IMG/VR virus record: IMGVR_UViG_3300028377_000012
Location: 1-60,450 of that record
Reading direction: 5' to 3' (one strand)
DNA from: a virus
Length of the DNA stretch: 60,450 nt
This document shows positions 15,652-25,192 of this stretch, piece after piece (within the stretch, counting starts at the first letter, position 1; each line of letters opens with the position of its first letter). The notes beneath the pieces were generated by a model. It saw only the letters and a program-made list of their open reading frames with translations, was not told the DNA's origin and made no database searches. The position numbers were made by a program, and so were the translations under genes.

Positions 15652-16129
15652 GTTTAGTTAATTCCCTCAGATGGCTATCGTATGTTATTTCTTTACTTAC
15701 TTGCTTATCACTATCACGCAATCTAAATGGAAATACTCCATTTATACTAGTATTATTATATTCTTCGGCAATTTTAGATATCATACCCCAAAAAAATCTA
15801 ACATCTGCAATCTCCGTATTGGCATGTTTCATTGATAATATCATAGCCCGTTCCCATACAGAAACAAAATATTCTTTAATTACTTGCCCATGCGTCCAAA
15901 TTAACGTAGAATATTCACCTGTCATGCGATAATATTCCTGAATTTGATCAGATATCCATTTAGTTGTATGATTTAAGTGAACACATCTATCAGGAGTTGT
16001 AATTATATCTCCAATATGGTGACATAAGGTTATAGTATTATCATCTACAGAACGGACTTGATATAAATCAAATTCAAAATATACCCAATCACTTTGTCTA
16101 ATTTCGTCTTGTGCCTCTTTATAACTCAT
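15644..16129 (-). CDS. Hypothetical protein, 161 aa
   Basis: A soluble mixed-fold protein with an N-terminal strand region (VYFEFDLYQVRSVDDNTITL) and a helical C-terminal half. The ATG overlaps the upstream TGA (ATGA). No family is recognised. It is the upstream partner of the frameshifted small gene. Confidence 0.6.
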   Translation of the reverse strand: MSYKEAQDEIRQSDWVYFEFDLYQVRSVDDNTITLCHHIGDIITTPDRCVHLNHTTKWISDQIQEYYRMTGEYSTLIWTHGQVIKEYFVSVWERAMILSMKHANTEIADVRFFWGMISKIAEEYNNTSINGVFPFRLRDSDKQVSKEITYDSHLRELTKHD

Positions 16130-16605
16130 AATTTCTTCAATCCTTTTCCATAATTGTCAATATCTGCTAGGTAATTATCATGCCCTTGCATAATTTCACC
16201 ATAATCCATCACCGCCTCAGTAACTTCTGCTCCACTATCTCTATAATCATTCGCTACTTCGGAAAAACTATCGGCAATCTTTCGTCCAATGTAACTAATG
16301 TATTGAGAAAGCTTATCAATTGTTTCCTCATCGCGGCCTTTTTCATCTACTTGAAGTAGTTGTGAACATAATTCGGTAGCTTTGCGTTGATTAGCAAATA
16401 ATTCTGCCATAGTTTTCGTCTTTTCATCAATAGAACTATCTGCGTGATCTTCTAATTGTCTAAACACATCTTGATATTCATCTAGTTCTTTTTTTACCCG
16501 TTGGGCTTCGGATAACTCTTGCCGTTCAAATTCACCATCAACGTGTTTTTCAAGATCAGACCGTTTTTTAAACTGTTTTTTAATATCTTCTTCAAATATA
16601 TCCAT
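16126..16605 (-). CDS. Hypothetical coiled-coil protein, 159 aa
   Basis: A charged, mostly helical protein. The first 100 residues read as coiled coil (KKRSDLEKHVDGEFERQE and following). The ATG at 16605 is chosen because a longer frame would need TTG. Its last residues, NYGKGLKKL, are duplicated at the end of a fragment near 15326. It is in a translationally coupled run of unknown genes. Confidence 0.6.
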   Translation of the reverse strand: MDIFEEDIKKQFKKRSDLEKHVDGEFERQELSEAQRVKKELDEYQDVFRQLEDHADSSIDEKTKTMAELFANQRKATELCSQLLQVDEKGRDEETIDKLSQYISYIGRKIADSFSEVANDYRDSGAEVTEAVMDYGEIMQGHDNYLADIDNYGKGLKKL

Positions 16606-16606
16606 A

Positions 16607-17083
16607 TTATCCAAGCCCCCGTTCTAATTTTTTAACATCTTCTTCCGATAAATTAATAAATTCATCGGCGTCTTCATTTTGTAATGCATCAAACATAGCA
16701 TCCATAATGCGTTGACCATGTGTATTCGTAAATGACTCCATAATATTTTTACCAGTGTAATCGTCATTCACCATATTGCCATCTTTATCTTTGATGTATT
16801 CATTACCATATAGCTCCGTCGAATCACCGTCAGTAAACTTATCCGTCTTAATAATACCCTTTGGGACATGATGTTCTAACCCTATTTCAGATTGAATAAA
16901 TACATCATTACCATCAGACTCAATATAAATCTTTTTTCGCTGTAAAACCCCATAAGATAGCTCTAATCCATTATTTACAATCTTGGCAACTGGTGCTTCA
17001 ATGTCATTACCACGAAGAATATCTTCGATAACTTCAACATCAGTTTGCCCGACTATTTTTTTAATTATTTTTTCACTAATCAT
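16607..17083 (-). CDS. Hypothetical protein, 158 aa
   Basis: A soluble acidic protein with helical N-terminus (SEKIIKKIVGQTDVEVIEDIL) and a C-terminal acidic helix (FINLSEEDVKKLERGLG). The start overlaps the upstream gene by 8 nt, with GGGGAA just before ATG. The family is unknown; it lies in the coupled small-gene block. Confidence 0.6.
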   Translation of the reverse strand: MISEKIIKKIVGQTDVEVIEDILRGNDIEAPVAKIVNNGLELSYGVLQRKKIYIESDGNDVFIQSEIGLEHHVPKGIIKTDKFTDGDSTELYGNEYIKDKDGNMVNDDYTGKNIMESFTNTHGQRIMDAMFDALQNEDADEFINLSEEDVKKLERGLG

Positions 17084-17699
17084 TGTTTCCCCATTCTAAA
17101 GATTCAACCATTTGATAATGGATGATTTTTTGTTTATCTATTTGTCCAAGGTTATTATAATTTGTATAAAAGGTTTTATCATTATTATATGATATGATAT
17201 TTTTAACTGAAGGCACCCACTTAAACATACGCATTAAAAATGGGGGATTGTATGAAATTGAATCCATCAGTTTTTTATACTCATTATCATAATCTGTATA
17301 ATCTCGAACTGGTGGTATATACGGCCCTTTCGTTTCGGGTTGAATTACAACTTTAGCATCTTCCCTAGCTTTACAAATAAACGACATGTTTAATGCGTAA
17401 GCCTGTTCATCAGTGGCGTCTTCAAAACCTAGTGATTTTAAAATATCTTTATCGGGATCAATTGAACCAATTCTATGATCATTGTTTATAATACCTTTCA
17501 TAGTTTTTAGTGGTTCACCTTCATCCATACTGCCTAATTTGGCACATCCTGTTTTTAAATCAAACCGATTTGTGAAATCACATTCTTCTGAATCAATATC
17601 AAATCTTTTCATTAATTTGATAAAATGATCCTCAATGTTCATTGTTACTTGATCTTCATTATAATAATTACATAGTAATTTATACAGCTTTTTATTCAT
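17076..17699 (-). CDS. Hypothetical protein, 207 aa
   Basis: The ATG at 17699 is chosen because it lies 4 nt after the stop of the glycosyltransferase-like gene; an upstream in-frame start would overlap that gene. The protein is mixed and aromatic-rich (for example FLMRMFKWVPSVKNIISYNN). No family is recognised. Confidence 0.6.
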   Translation of the reverse strand: MNKKLYKLLCNYYNEDQVTMNIEDHFIKLMKRFDIDSEECDFTNRFDLKTGCAKLGSMDEGEPLKTMKGIINNDHRIGSIDPDKDILKSLGFEDATDEQAYALNMSFICKAREDAKVVIQPETKGPYIPPVRDYTDYDNEYKKLMDSISYNPPFLMRMFKWVPSVKNIISYNNDKTFYTNYNNLGQIDKQKIIHYQMVESLEWGNND

Positions 17700-17703
17700 A
17701 ATT

Positions 17704-18423
17704 TTATTTCCATTTCTTTTTAAAATATTCATTTCCTTTATTCCATTCTTCATCCTCTAAATTATTTAATCCATGTGATTTATGAACTAACCAAATCGGA
17801 ACAGTTGTCATTTTTAATCCTAGCTTATTTGCATCTAAACAAAATAAAAGATCGTAAAAATGAAACCCAGTTGGATTGTCTTCATCAAATCTCAGACCAA
17901 CTTTGTTAATTTTTTCAACATTGACTGCTAAAAACACACCATCTAATAAGATAACCCTCGCTGGAGTTGTCCCAAAGTTACTCATAAAACACTCTGTATC
18001 ATCCTTACCAGTGTAATGAGCAACTGCCCCACTACAATTATAAAATGGTTTTCCTGTTGAGTTCATAACGTGCCAAAGGTTATTGTTTTTGATAACACAC
18101 TCTTTAGACCCAGCTACACCGCAAATTGCAAACTCAGAATTATTCCCAATTGCTTTATCAATTTTTTCATATAGTTGTGGGTCTTCTAATGATACATCAT
18201 CGTGACAAAATATAATATATTTTGACTCGCCGTGTTCTATGATTTTTTGGTTATATAGTTTTGGCAATGGAGTAGTATTTGATTGAACAATATCTTGTGT
18301 ATAACAATATCTCTCACAAGAATCACGGGCACATTTATTAAATGATGTGTAAATTAGTGTGTGTTTGTAATTAATTTGAGATGTAGCCGAAACACATGTT
18401 AAACTATTATTTATATTACCCAT
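17704..18423 (-). CDS. Glycosyltransferase-like protein (GT-A, family 2-like)
   Basis: A 239-residue protein with IIFCHDDVSLEDP near residue 75, which is the GT-A metal-binding Asp cluster. Conserved-looking segments follow, such as VILLDGVFLAVN and FHFYDLLFCLDANKLGLK. The start at 18423 (7 nt after the upstream stop) avoids a long overlap. It probably transfers a sugar from a nucleotide donor such as the dTDP-sugar made by the rml-like cluster; the acceptor (DNA, virion protein or host surface) is unknown. Confidence 0.6.
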   Translation of the reverse strand: MGNINNSLTCVSATSQINYKHTLIYTSFNKCARDSCERYCYTQDIVQSNTTPLPKLYNQKIIEHGESKYIIFCHDDVSLEDPQLYEKIDKAIGNNSEFAICGVAGSKECVIKNNNLWHVMNSTGKPFYNCSGAVAHYTGKDDTECFMSNFGTTPARVILLDGVFLAVNVEKINKVGLRFDEDNPTGFHFYDLLFCLDANKLGLKMTTVPIWLVHKSHGLNNLEDEEWNKGNEYFKKKWK

Positions 18424-18430
18424 TACTATT

Positions 18431-19105
18431 TTATTCCCAAATTTTGCCAGACTCAACTTCCCATCTATCACCGATCATTGTGTGTGTAATTGATGTGTTC
18501 TTATGTGACTCAAAATTATGATTACAATGATTTACCAATTTGTAAAATAAATAATCATTAAGTGTGTTAAATACCACTTCTACGTTATTGTTAGATTTAG
18601 GAAGAAAATTTCTTATATTCCTAACCCTACACGCCGTTGTGCAATAATATCCATTTGGGTCAAACGATGCTCTTTCATTGAAATCAAATTCATCAAAATA
18701 ATTGCGAATTACGCGCTTATCATATCCGTCAGAGTGCTCATATGTATCCCACGAAATCACTCTATCAAGACTTTTGTATTTTTCCATAAATATATTTTTA
18801 ATATGGTTAGTCATCCTTGTTGTCGAACAACAAATACAGGCAATACCACCTTGCTCTATATGACGATGCATATCTTCAATCATCCTAGTAGTCTTACCTG
18901 TTTGACGACCTGAAATTTCTAAATAGAATGGCCTTTTAAATGATTTATATGCCTCATTATATAAGAATGATTCTAGTGATTTGAGGGTATCAAATGATTT
19001 GGTATATCCCACAAATTTAAAATCAACCTGAAGGTTCCAATTATCATCTCTACAGAAGATTTTATGATCTGTATTATTTAAGTATTTTGTTATTATTTTA
19101 TCCAT
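18431..19105 (-). CDS. P-loop NTPase, terminase/helicase-like Walker A
   Basis: A 224-residue protein with EISGRQTGKTTRMIEDM near residues 63-79. This Walker A form (GRQTGKTT) resembles that of terminase and SF1/SF2 ATPases. ACICCSTTRM follows where the next core strand would be. The rest is Cys- and His-containing but without an obvious zinc motif. It overlaps the uvsX gene by 8 nt, suggesting a role near recombination or replication, but the function is unassigned. Confidence 0.55.
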   Translation of the reverse strand: MDKIITKYLNNTDHKIFCRDDNWNLQVDFKFVGYTKSFDTLKSLESFLYNEAYKSFKRPFYLEISGRQTGKTTRMIEDMHRHIEQGGIACICCSTTRMTNHIKNIFMEKYKSLDRVISWDTYEHSDGYDKRVIRNYFDEFDFNERASFDPNGYYCTTACRVRNIRNFLPKSNNNVEVVFNTLNDYLFYKLVNHCNHNFESHKNTSITHTMIGDRWEVESGKIWE

Positions 19106-20195
19106 GCTCTTTAAATGCGAATGTTTCTTTTACAATCTTGTTAACTTCGGGGAGTAGGTATTTATCCCAAAGCTCTTTGTCACTTTGCCACTCTTTATAT
19201 TTACCAAGCTTGGTTTCAACGCCCTCGATTTCAATATAATAATTATGCCCCTTACCCTTTTCACCCTTTGCGTCCATTGTGTAAAGGTTTGGAAGCATGT
19301 CTAATACCTCTTTCAACCCACTATACCGATCTATGCCAGTTACGTAATTAAGATAACACTCTACCTTCTTATGTGGAATCGCACAACGATTTTTCTGGGT
19401 AAATAAATTAATATTTTGACCAGTGTAGTTCAAATTGGCCATAATAGATTCAACGTCAAGTTCATTCCCTTTATCTTGTTTAAGCATTGTTGCGCTAACA
19501 TTAATCATTACGGTTGATACAAGGGTAATAGCATTTCCTCCACCTTGTTCCTTGAATGCAGACTCATATTTAGTATTTGGATTTGCAATCTCGTGATTAA
19601 TAAGAAGTAATGGACACTTTGACTTAGCTACTTTGCCTTTAATAGCTCTAAGAAAGGTTTTTATCATTTTTGCCTTAAGTCCCATATCCATGGCTACTCC
19701 ACTTGCATTACTACCCGCTGCATCGTTCAATTCTTTATTAGATGTTATAAACCCAAGCGAATCTACAATAAATAAATATTTACCAAATTCTTCATTCTCG
19801 ATAACTTGATCAATAAGTTTAGTGCATTGAATAATCAGCTCTTCGATAGACTCAATTGGGAGGGTCAAAACGTTTGATGTATCAACACCAAAACTTTTTT
19901 CCATTCTACCATCCTTATCAAACTCCGTATCAAAAATGATAGGGGTCATGCCCTTATCTTGAGCACCCTTCTGGGCAAGTGCTGAGATAAGTGACTTACC
20001 AGACTTTGAAGGGCCAAATAATGTCGTAACTCGACCGCATGGCAATCCTTTTGTGCAGTCTGCACTTATAATCGCATTTAAACCTAAGAACCCTAGATCA
20101 ATCCAGTCGGAAATCTTTGCAAGACCTGTTTCATCATCTAATGGGGTTGCAAATGCGTTTAACTTTTTGGCTAATTTAATAATTGAAGATGACAT
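19098..20195 (-). CDS. uvsX: Recombinase UvsX (RecA family)
   Basis: This 365-residue protein (T4 UvsX is 391) forms filaments on single-stranded DNA and carries out strand exchange in recombination-dependent replication. Walker A is GPSKSGKSL near residue 62, Walker B is YLFIVDSLGFI near residue 145, and LLLINHEIANP corresponds to the RecA sensor segment. Loop regions and a C-terminal Lys-rich domain are present. It follows a small conserved-looking protein and the polymerase gene, and overlaps the P-loop gene downstream. UvsY and UvsW partners are at 29.1 and 29.9 kb. Confidence 0.92.
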   Translation of the reverse strand: MSSSIIKLAKKLNAFATPLDDETGLAKISDWIDLGFLGLNAIISADCTKGLPCGRVTTLFGPSKSGKSLISALAQKGAQDKGMTPIIFDTEFDKDGRMEKSFGVDTSNVLTLPIESIEELIIQCTKLIDQVIENEEFGKYLFIVDSLGFITSNKELNDAAGSNASGVAMDMGLKAKMIKTFLRAIKGKVAKSKCPLLLINHEIANPNTKYESAFKEQGGGNAITLVSTVMINVSATMLKQDKGNELDVESIMANLNYTGQNINLFTQKNRCAIPHKKVECYLNYVTGIDRYSGLKEVLDMLPNLYTMDAKGEKGKGHNYYIEIEGVETKLGKYKEWQSDKELWDKYLLPEVNKIVKETFAFKEHG

Positions 20196-20199
20196 AATA

Positions 20200-20583
20200 T
20201 TAATCTACCATGTTTACAACCTTGTTTACCGATTCTTCAGCAACACGATCATCAAATTGTTGCTTTAGTTCCAAATACTTTTGGATGGTTGATGTATAGA
20301 AGTTAAACATATCATCAGTGATGACCTTATTATTAAACTTATTTGTAATCTTCGAATACGTCCATACACCTTCGCCAATATCATCAAACAATTCAACATA
20401 TGCTGTTGGAATAAGTCGGAACCCCATTTGTTTAGTTTGCTGATCTTGATCCGCTTGAACTATAGCGGGGTTTCGGATAGCAACAAAGCTCTCATTTTCT
20501 TCTACAGTCTCACCAATAATAAGACGACCAAGATTATCTTCAAAAATTACTACATTTTCCTTTTTTAGTTTTGTATTTTCCAT
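20200..20583 (-). CDS. Hypothetical protein upstream of uvsX, 127 aa
   Basis: An acidic protein with a strand-rich N-terminal half (NVVIFEDNLGRLIIGET, then VAIRNPAIVQ) that could be a small beta-barrel, and a helical C-terminus. The function is unknown; its position between polymerase and uvsX suggests a replication accessory role. It has its own early promoter (TTGATT-16-TATAAT with TGA extension), with the -10 box exactly 6 nt before ATG, hence leaderless. That promoter would also serve uvsX. Confidence 0.7.
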   Translation of the reverse strand: MENTKLKKENVVIFEDNLGRLIIGETVEENESFVAIRNPAIVQADQDQQTKQMGFRLIPTAYVELFDDIGEGVWTYSKITNKFNNKVITDDMFNFYTSTIQKYLELKQQFDDRVAEESVNKVVNMVD

Positions 20584-20589
20584 ATTTGT

Positions 20590-20617
20590 ATTATATCAGA
20601 TAAAATCGAGAAATCAA
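20590..20617 (-). promoter_or_regulatory. Early sigma70-type promoter for the uvsX operon
   Basis: TTGATT, 16-nt spacer ending TGA, TATAAT, then 6 nt to the ATG at 20583. The -35 box overlaps the last codons of the polymerase gene. Confidence 0.75.
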
Positions 20618-23262
20618 GTAAAATCTAAAAATTCTTCAAATATATCTATTTTTGTTTGTTTATTAGGTGATGATAAGTGCCATTCAACCGCAGCATAGAA
20701 CTGATTAACAACATCTTTGACGCCCTTCTCGAACATCAAATTTTTATTTATCTGAAATATCGATTCAAATTCCTTTGGATAATTATCAACATAGGATATC
20801 ACATTGATATTATATTTATTGGTAGAATGGAGATATAGATATTTAACTTTATCCCCATTTTTAATTTTTGGATATAAATTAGTAATACCTAAGTCTTTTA
20901 AAATCTTATTATAATAATATGCACCACGATAATGGGCAAGCATTCTTGGCGCAGTGTTCCAATCAATACATTTTTTTGCATACTCGTCATATTTATTCAT
21001 GGATTTAATTTGAGCTATATCATCATGATCCATCTTAGAAAAGGCTTCAAACGATTTGGTATATCTATCATCACATGATTTTTTATTACGGTTCATAACC
21101 ATATCATGAAGGATTTCTTTAACTAACGGTTTTAAGGCAGTTGGCATACTTGAGGATACCAATCTAATCCCTTTGTATTTCCAACGTTTCGATTCTTTAT
21201 CAACATGAAATCCTTCATTATTTAAAATATGGAGAATATAATTTTTAGGGCATAGAAACAACGCTTTATCTGCAATTGATTCCATCTTGAACTCAAACCT
21301 ACAATCTTTTGAATTTAATTCAACTTCACCCCACCTCTTAATCGATTTATTGAGTGAATTTTCGATACCATCACAGAGCTTTAATACATCTTGGGTGACT
21401 CGACCAGTAGTTTCATCAATAAATTTAATATTATACTTATTACATAAGTCCTTGATTATCAAATAGTTGGAATCTGTATCACAATATTCAACTCGGTCAA
21501 TCACTTCATCCTCTTTTAATATATTTTGGCAGATTTTATTCAAGAAATTTGATGATTCCTTAATAACATGTTGACATGTAAGGGTTACAGACTCTGCTAT
21601 ATCTAAATCAGACATACATGCATACTTATTACCGCTACTTCCGTATAAACTATTTATCAAAATTTTATAGGTCATTTGAAATACATCATAAATGATATTT
21701 TCATCCTTTAGTTTTTTCTCTTCAATTTTAGATACGCCAGCCTCAAGTTTTATATTATTTGCCTTGATTTTTGACTTAAACTCTAGACGTTTGTTATAAA
21801 CTTCATCTACAATCTTAGGAAAAATACCTTGTTTATCTTGTCTAAACAAAATATTTGATTTACTTACTGCAATATTGTTCTTTTTAATAAACTTATCTAA
21901 ATTTTCTCTTGTTATAGTTGTTAATTTTCCAGATGTATCGATAAAATCAACCTTATCACCATATTCTCTATCAATCTTTCCGACCTTAGTTTCAGGTGAC
22001 GCATTTAAAGTAACCATAGTCATCGGATAAAGAGAGTTTAAGTCATATGATACAATTTGTTCACAAAATTTATATAATGGCTCTTTAACAAATGCGCCAT
22101 CGTATGTTCTCCATTCAACACCTTCCTTATTGAAAGTTGGAATGATTTTTCCATCTTCATATGCATTGACTGCACAGTATCCATTGATGATAGGTATCGT
22201 ATCCATCGATTTATTCAATGGTGTCATACCCATATAACTCAATAATCGCGCAACCTTCAAAAAGTTTAATCGTTCTTCTAACAATCTGATAATATTTACG
22301 TCTTCAATATTATAAAACACATATGTGTCCCAATCATCAATAGCTAACTGGTATAAATTAGAACTATCAAATTTAACTTTACCAATACCAAGCTCAATTT
22401 CGGCAATTGTGTCTAGTTTTCTATTTGGAACTGGTTTGAAATTAAATTTCGCATACAATTCGAAATAATCCAAGATAGTAATACCACCTAGAGTGTAGTC
22501 TCTAACGTATTGAGTAAATTGTGCTTCCATTCTCTTAGGGCGATTCACTTCACGAACATCATCAACAGGTGATAGCTCTAAATACGTGTCACCTGCTAAC
22601 AATTTCATCATTCGGTTAACAATATATGGTATATCAAAGGTTAAATTCCACCCTGTAACAACATCTGGATAGTCTTCTTTCCAATAATTCAGAAATGCCT
22701 TAAGAAGATCTGGTTCCGTAGCATGAGTAGTTGATACAATGTCAAATTCATCCTTAATTTTGTCATATCTATCGCGATTTTGTCCCGTTAAATTATCTGG
22801 ATTAAAATCATTCTCTAAACAGAACACCCTATACTCTTTTTTCAAAGAATTATAAATGGTTACTACATTAATTGGATATTTTGCTTCCCATTCGTCAGGA
22901 AATTCATCAGGGGATGGACATTCAATATCAACCGCAAAGATAGATAGGGGAAATTTTGAAAAATCTTCGTGTTTATTATGTTTACAGAATGCATCAATCA
23001 AAAAGTTTTGCTCAACTGGAAGATTATTGTATATGCGAACAATTTTTGAATCCTTTACGAATTTATAACGGTCATAGCTGTTCTTAAACGTGCGCTTCTT
23101 AAGGTTTCCACCAAAAATAGATACTGCATCGGCTTCATTCCCCGTATCCAGATATAGGTATGGCTCATATTGAAAGTTTTTCGTAATACGATTACCATCA
23201 TTGTCCCATGTGAATAACTTCACCATGGATTTTGCATTACTGTAGACTATATTTCTATACAT
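20614..23262 (-). CDS. 43: DNA polymerase, family B (T4 gp43-like)
   Basis: This 882-residue protein (T4 gp43 is 898) is the replicative polymerase. The exonuclease domain has FAVDIECPSPDEFP (ExoI), VVTGWNLTFDIPYIV (ExoII) and YNIEDVNIIRLL (ExoIII). The polymerase domain has YDLNSLYPMTM (motif A), ILINSLYGSSGN (motif B) and VEYCDTDSNYL (motif C with the two catalytic Asp). No intein or intron is visible. The early promoter TTGATT-17-TAAACT with TGG extension lies exactly 6 nt before the ATG, predicting a leaderless message. Confidence 0.96.
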   Translation of the reverse strand: MYRNIVYSNAKSMVKLFTWDNDGNRITKNFQYEPYLYLDTGNEADAVSIFGGNLKKRTFKNSYDRYKFVKDSKIVRIYNNLPVEQNFLIDAFCKHNKHEDFSKFPLSIFAVDIECPSPDEFPDEWEAKYPINVVTIYNSLKKEYRVFCLENDFNPDNLTGQNRDRYDKIKDEFDIVSTTHATEPDLLKAFLNYWKEDYPDVVTGWNLTFDIPYIVNRMMKLLAGDTYLELSPVDDVREVNRPKRMEAQFTQYVRDYTLGGITILDYFELYAKFNFKPVPNRKLDTIAEIELGIGKVKFDSSNLYQLAIDDWDTYVFYNIEDVNIIRLLEERLNFLKVARLLSYMGMTPLNKSMDTIPIINGYCAVNAYEDGKIIPTFNKEGVEWRTYDGAFVKEPLYKFCEQIVSYDLNSLYPMTMVTLNASPETKVGKIDREYGDKVDFIDTSGKLTTITRENLDKFIKKNNIAVSKSNILFRQDKQGIFPKIVDEVYNKRLEFKSKIKANNIKLEAGVSKIEEKKLKDENIIYDVFQMTYKILINSLYGSSGNKYACMSDLDIAESVTLTCQHVIKESSNFLNKICQNILKEDEVIDRVEYCDTDSNYLIIKDLCNKYNIKFIDETTGRVTQDVLKLCDGIENSLNKSIKRWGEVELNSKDCRFEFKMESIADKALFLCPKNYILHILNNEGFHVDKESKRWKYKGIRLVSSSMPTALKPLVKEILHDMVMNRNKKSCDDRYTKSFEAFSKMDHDDIAQIKSMNKYDEYAKKCIDWNTAPRMLAHYRGAYYYNKILKDLGITNLYPKIKNGDKVKYLYLHSTNKYNINVISYVDNYPKEFESIFQINKNLMFEKGVKDVVNQFYAAVEWHLSSPNKQTKIDIFEEFLDFT

Positions 23263-23268
23263 TTATGA

Positions 23269-23297
23269 AGTTTACCACGTAAGATGAGAAAAATCAA
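23269..23297 (-). promoter_or_regulatory. Early sigma70-type promoter for gene 43
   Basis: TTGATT, 17-nt spacer ending TGG, TAAACT, then 6 nt to the ATG at 23262 on the minus strand. Confidence 0.7.
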
Positions 23298-23302
23298 TCC
23301 TA

Positions 23303-23635
23303 TTATTTGATTAGATTTTGTTCTTCTTCATATAACAACTCCCATGCCCGTAGTGATCTAGGCATAGATATATTTTCGTTATGATATGACGATATAAGTG
23401 ATTTTCTAGTTTCATCTGTAGATCTCGCGTAAAACATAGTTTGAAGTTGCTCACTATCGCACCCCCAACCACTAGAACATATATAATCAGTAGTGGGGAT
23501 ATCTAATTGTTTACACATGTTGAAAAATGCAACCTTTAATGGCTCCCGTAATAACATATCTGCCCCCAGTGGTAGTTTATTTCTATCGACAGGACCAATT
23601 TCAGCAGTCCAATATTCTAATTTTTCACTTTCCAT
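23303..23635 (-). CDS. Hypothetical protein, 110 aa
   Basis: A soluble acidic protein with several Cys residues (MCKQLDIPTTDYICSSGWGC) and a helical C-terminus. The family is unknown. It starts 10 nt after the end of the glycosyltransferase gene and ends just before the polymerase promoter. Confidence 0.6.
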   Translation of the reverse strand: MESEKLEYWTAEIGPVDRNKLPLGADMLLREPLKVAFFNMCKQLDIPTTDYICSSGWGCDSEQLQTMFYARSTDETRKSLISSYHNENISMPRSLRAWELLYEEEQNLIK

Positions 23636-23645
23636 TGTTTAATAA

Positions 23646-24815
23646 TTATTGTAATTTGTTTAATTCTACTCGTTTAACATCGCCGTATGGATTATCATAA
23701 AATTCTTTCCATTTGATTAAATTATCATCTAGCCAATATTTTTCTGACGCTATTCGAGATTTTCTACACGCCTTTATATAGGAATTTGAGTCAATTGTCA
23801 AGCTTTTTATCTGATCATCCAATTCTTTAGGCGTATCAAAGGTATAAAGTGACCCATCGTATGTTTCAATACCACTTTGACATATACACGGAATTCCCAT
23901 TGCGCCAAATTCGATAAATTTGATATTACTCTTGGATCTGTTAAAATTATTTTTCAAAAGAGGGGCAATACTTAGATCAATCTTCAATTTTTGAATAGCA
24001 TCTGGATATTGAGGAACAGGACACCCCCCATAAAACTCAATCTTGCCAGATTTATACAAATCAACCAATTTTCTTGAAATTCCTCCAAAAAATACCCACT
24101 GATATTGATTTACTGTCTTTCTAACGAATTCTTCGAGCTTTGTGAAGTCATCTTCGACCGCACCTGACCCATAATGGCTTGCACTACCCGCATACAGGAT
24201 TCTTGGTTTCTTTTTATGTTTTGAAAAATTAATTTTTGTCTTTTGTTCATCCCAATACCGATCTAACCACGATTTTGGGATGTAATTTGGAATAACTGTA
24301 ATATTTTGATTAGAAATCTTTGATCTAAAGTAGTCTCGCATGAATTTACAGGTTACAGTCACCTCATCACTCATGTTCATCATTTCGATTATATTGCCTC
24401 TAAAGTCATTCCTTGCATATGATGATCGATTTCTATTATATAGGGGAATATCCTCATATAATGGGATGTCGTCAAGCTCATAAACCAACCTTACACCCTT
24501 CTTGTCGCATATTTTACGCATGATCTTAAATAATTCGAATTGATTGGTGCTTACCTGCCTTTGCATACGCACCACATCGACCCCATCGTAAAATTGTTCA
24601 TTGAACATTACCTTTCTACAGTCAGAAATCCATGAATTATAGGTATAATTCATCATATATGATGGCCAAATCATTCTGTAAGCTGAACACCCACTGTTAT
24701 CCGCCACGTAATTAACCCCTTTGATTAATTCTGCCTTATCTTTTATTGGAGGTGTAACTATTTGTGGGGGTCTAATCCCAATTGGATTCATCTGAAATGC
24801 TGGTTTTCCTATCAT
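23646..24815 (-). CDS. Glycosyltransferase (GT-B, family 1/4-like)
   Basis: A 389-residue protein. The second Rossmann domain is visible, with RILYAGSASHYGSG near the middle. A C-terminal donor-binding segment, SNIKFIEFGAMGIPCICQSG, carries the Glu-containing GT4-like pattern. The ATG at 24815 is chosen because an AGGA lies 6 nt upstream and the longer frame needs TTG. It is the first gene of the leftward arm at the divergent region. The acceptor is unknown; together with the rml-like genes it may glycosylate phage DNA, virion or host surface. Confidence 0.8.
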   Translation of the reverse strand: MIGKPAFQMNPIGIRPPQIVTPPIKDKAELIKGVNYVADNSGCSAYRMIWPSYMMNYTYNSWISDCRKVMFNEQFYDGVDVVRMQRQVSTNQFELFKIMRKICDKKGVRLVYELDDIPLYEDIPLYNRNRSSYARNDFRGNIIEMMNMSDEVTVTCKFMRDYFRSKISNQNITVIPNYIPKSWLDRYWDEQKTKINFSKHKKKPRILYAGSASHYGSGAVEDDFTKLEEFVRKTVNQYQWVFFGGISRKLVDLYKSGKIEFYGGCPVPQYPDAIQKLKIDLSIAPLLKNNFNRSKSNIKFIEFGAMGIPCICQSGIETYDGSLYTFDTPKELDDQIKSLTIDSNSYIKACRKSRIASEKYWLDDNLIKWKEFYDNPYGDVKRVELNKLQ

Positions 24816-25140
24816 TTTTTTCCTAATCTTATGTTTGTTTGTTTTTTTGAAATAATCTGAGCACAATCCTTTTTTATATTATATATTAAATAATGGTAAT
24901 AAATTATATATCAAGATTTCTATGTTAAAAAATTTAGTTCTTGTGATTGCTATAATATTTAGTATAATCCAAAATAAAACAAGTGTCCCCTACGGGGGAA
25001 TGTGTTAAATGTTAAAAATTACTAAAAAATTAGCAAAAATGTTGTTTCGGCTTCGCCTCAACGGGGGGAGCTATATGTTTTTGTTTTTTAGGTTGAAAAT
25101 CTGTATATTATAGGTATTAAAGTCTTTAAATACACATTTT

Positions 25141-25148
25141 TATAAATA
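25141..25148 (+). promoter_or_regulatory. Late promoter octamer
   Basis: TATAAATA followed by ATTT, 54 nt before the ATG at 25203. It gives the next gene both late and early control. Confidence 0.5.
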
Positions 25149-25163
25149 ATTTCATATACCCCC

Positions 25164-25192
25164 TTGATTTAAACCCCATCATCTGGTATACT
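25164..25192 (+). promoter_or_regulatory. Early sigma70-type promoter
   Basis: TTGATT, 17-nt spacer ending TGG, TATACT, then 10 nt to the ATG at 25203, leaving a leader of about 4 nt. Confidence 0.75.

Noticed and set aside
24816-24866. Longer N-terminus of the glycosyltransferase from 24866
   Set aside because: It needs a TTG start and has no nearby ribosome site, whereas ATG 24815 has AGGA at good spacing.
25009-25113. 34-codon frame in the divergent region
   Set aside because: No promoter or ribosome site fits, and its codons overlap hairpin-forming sequence; kept only as a remark.
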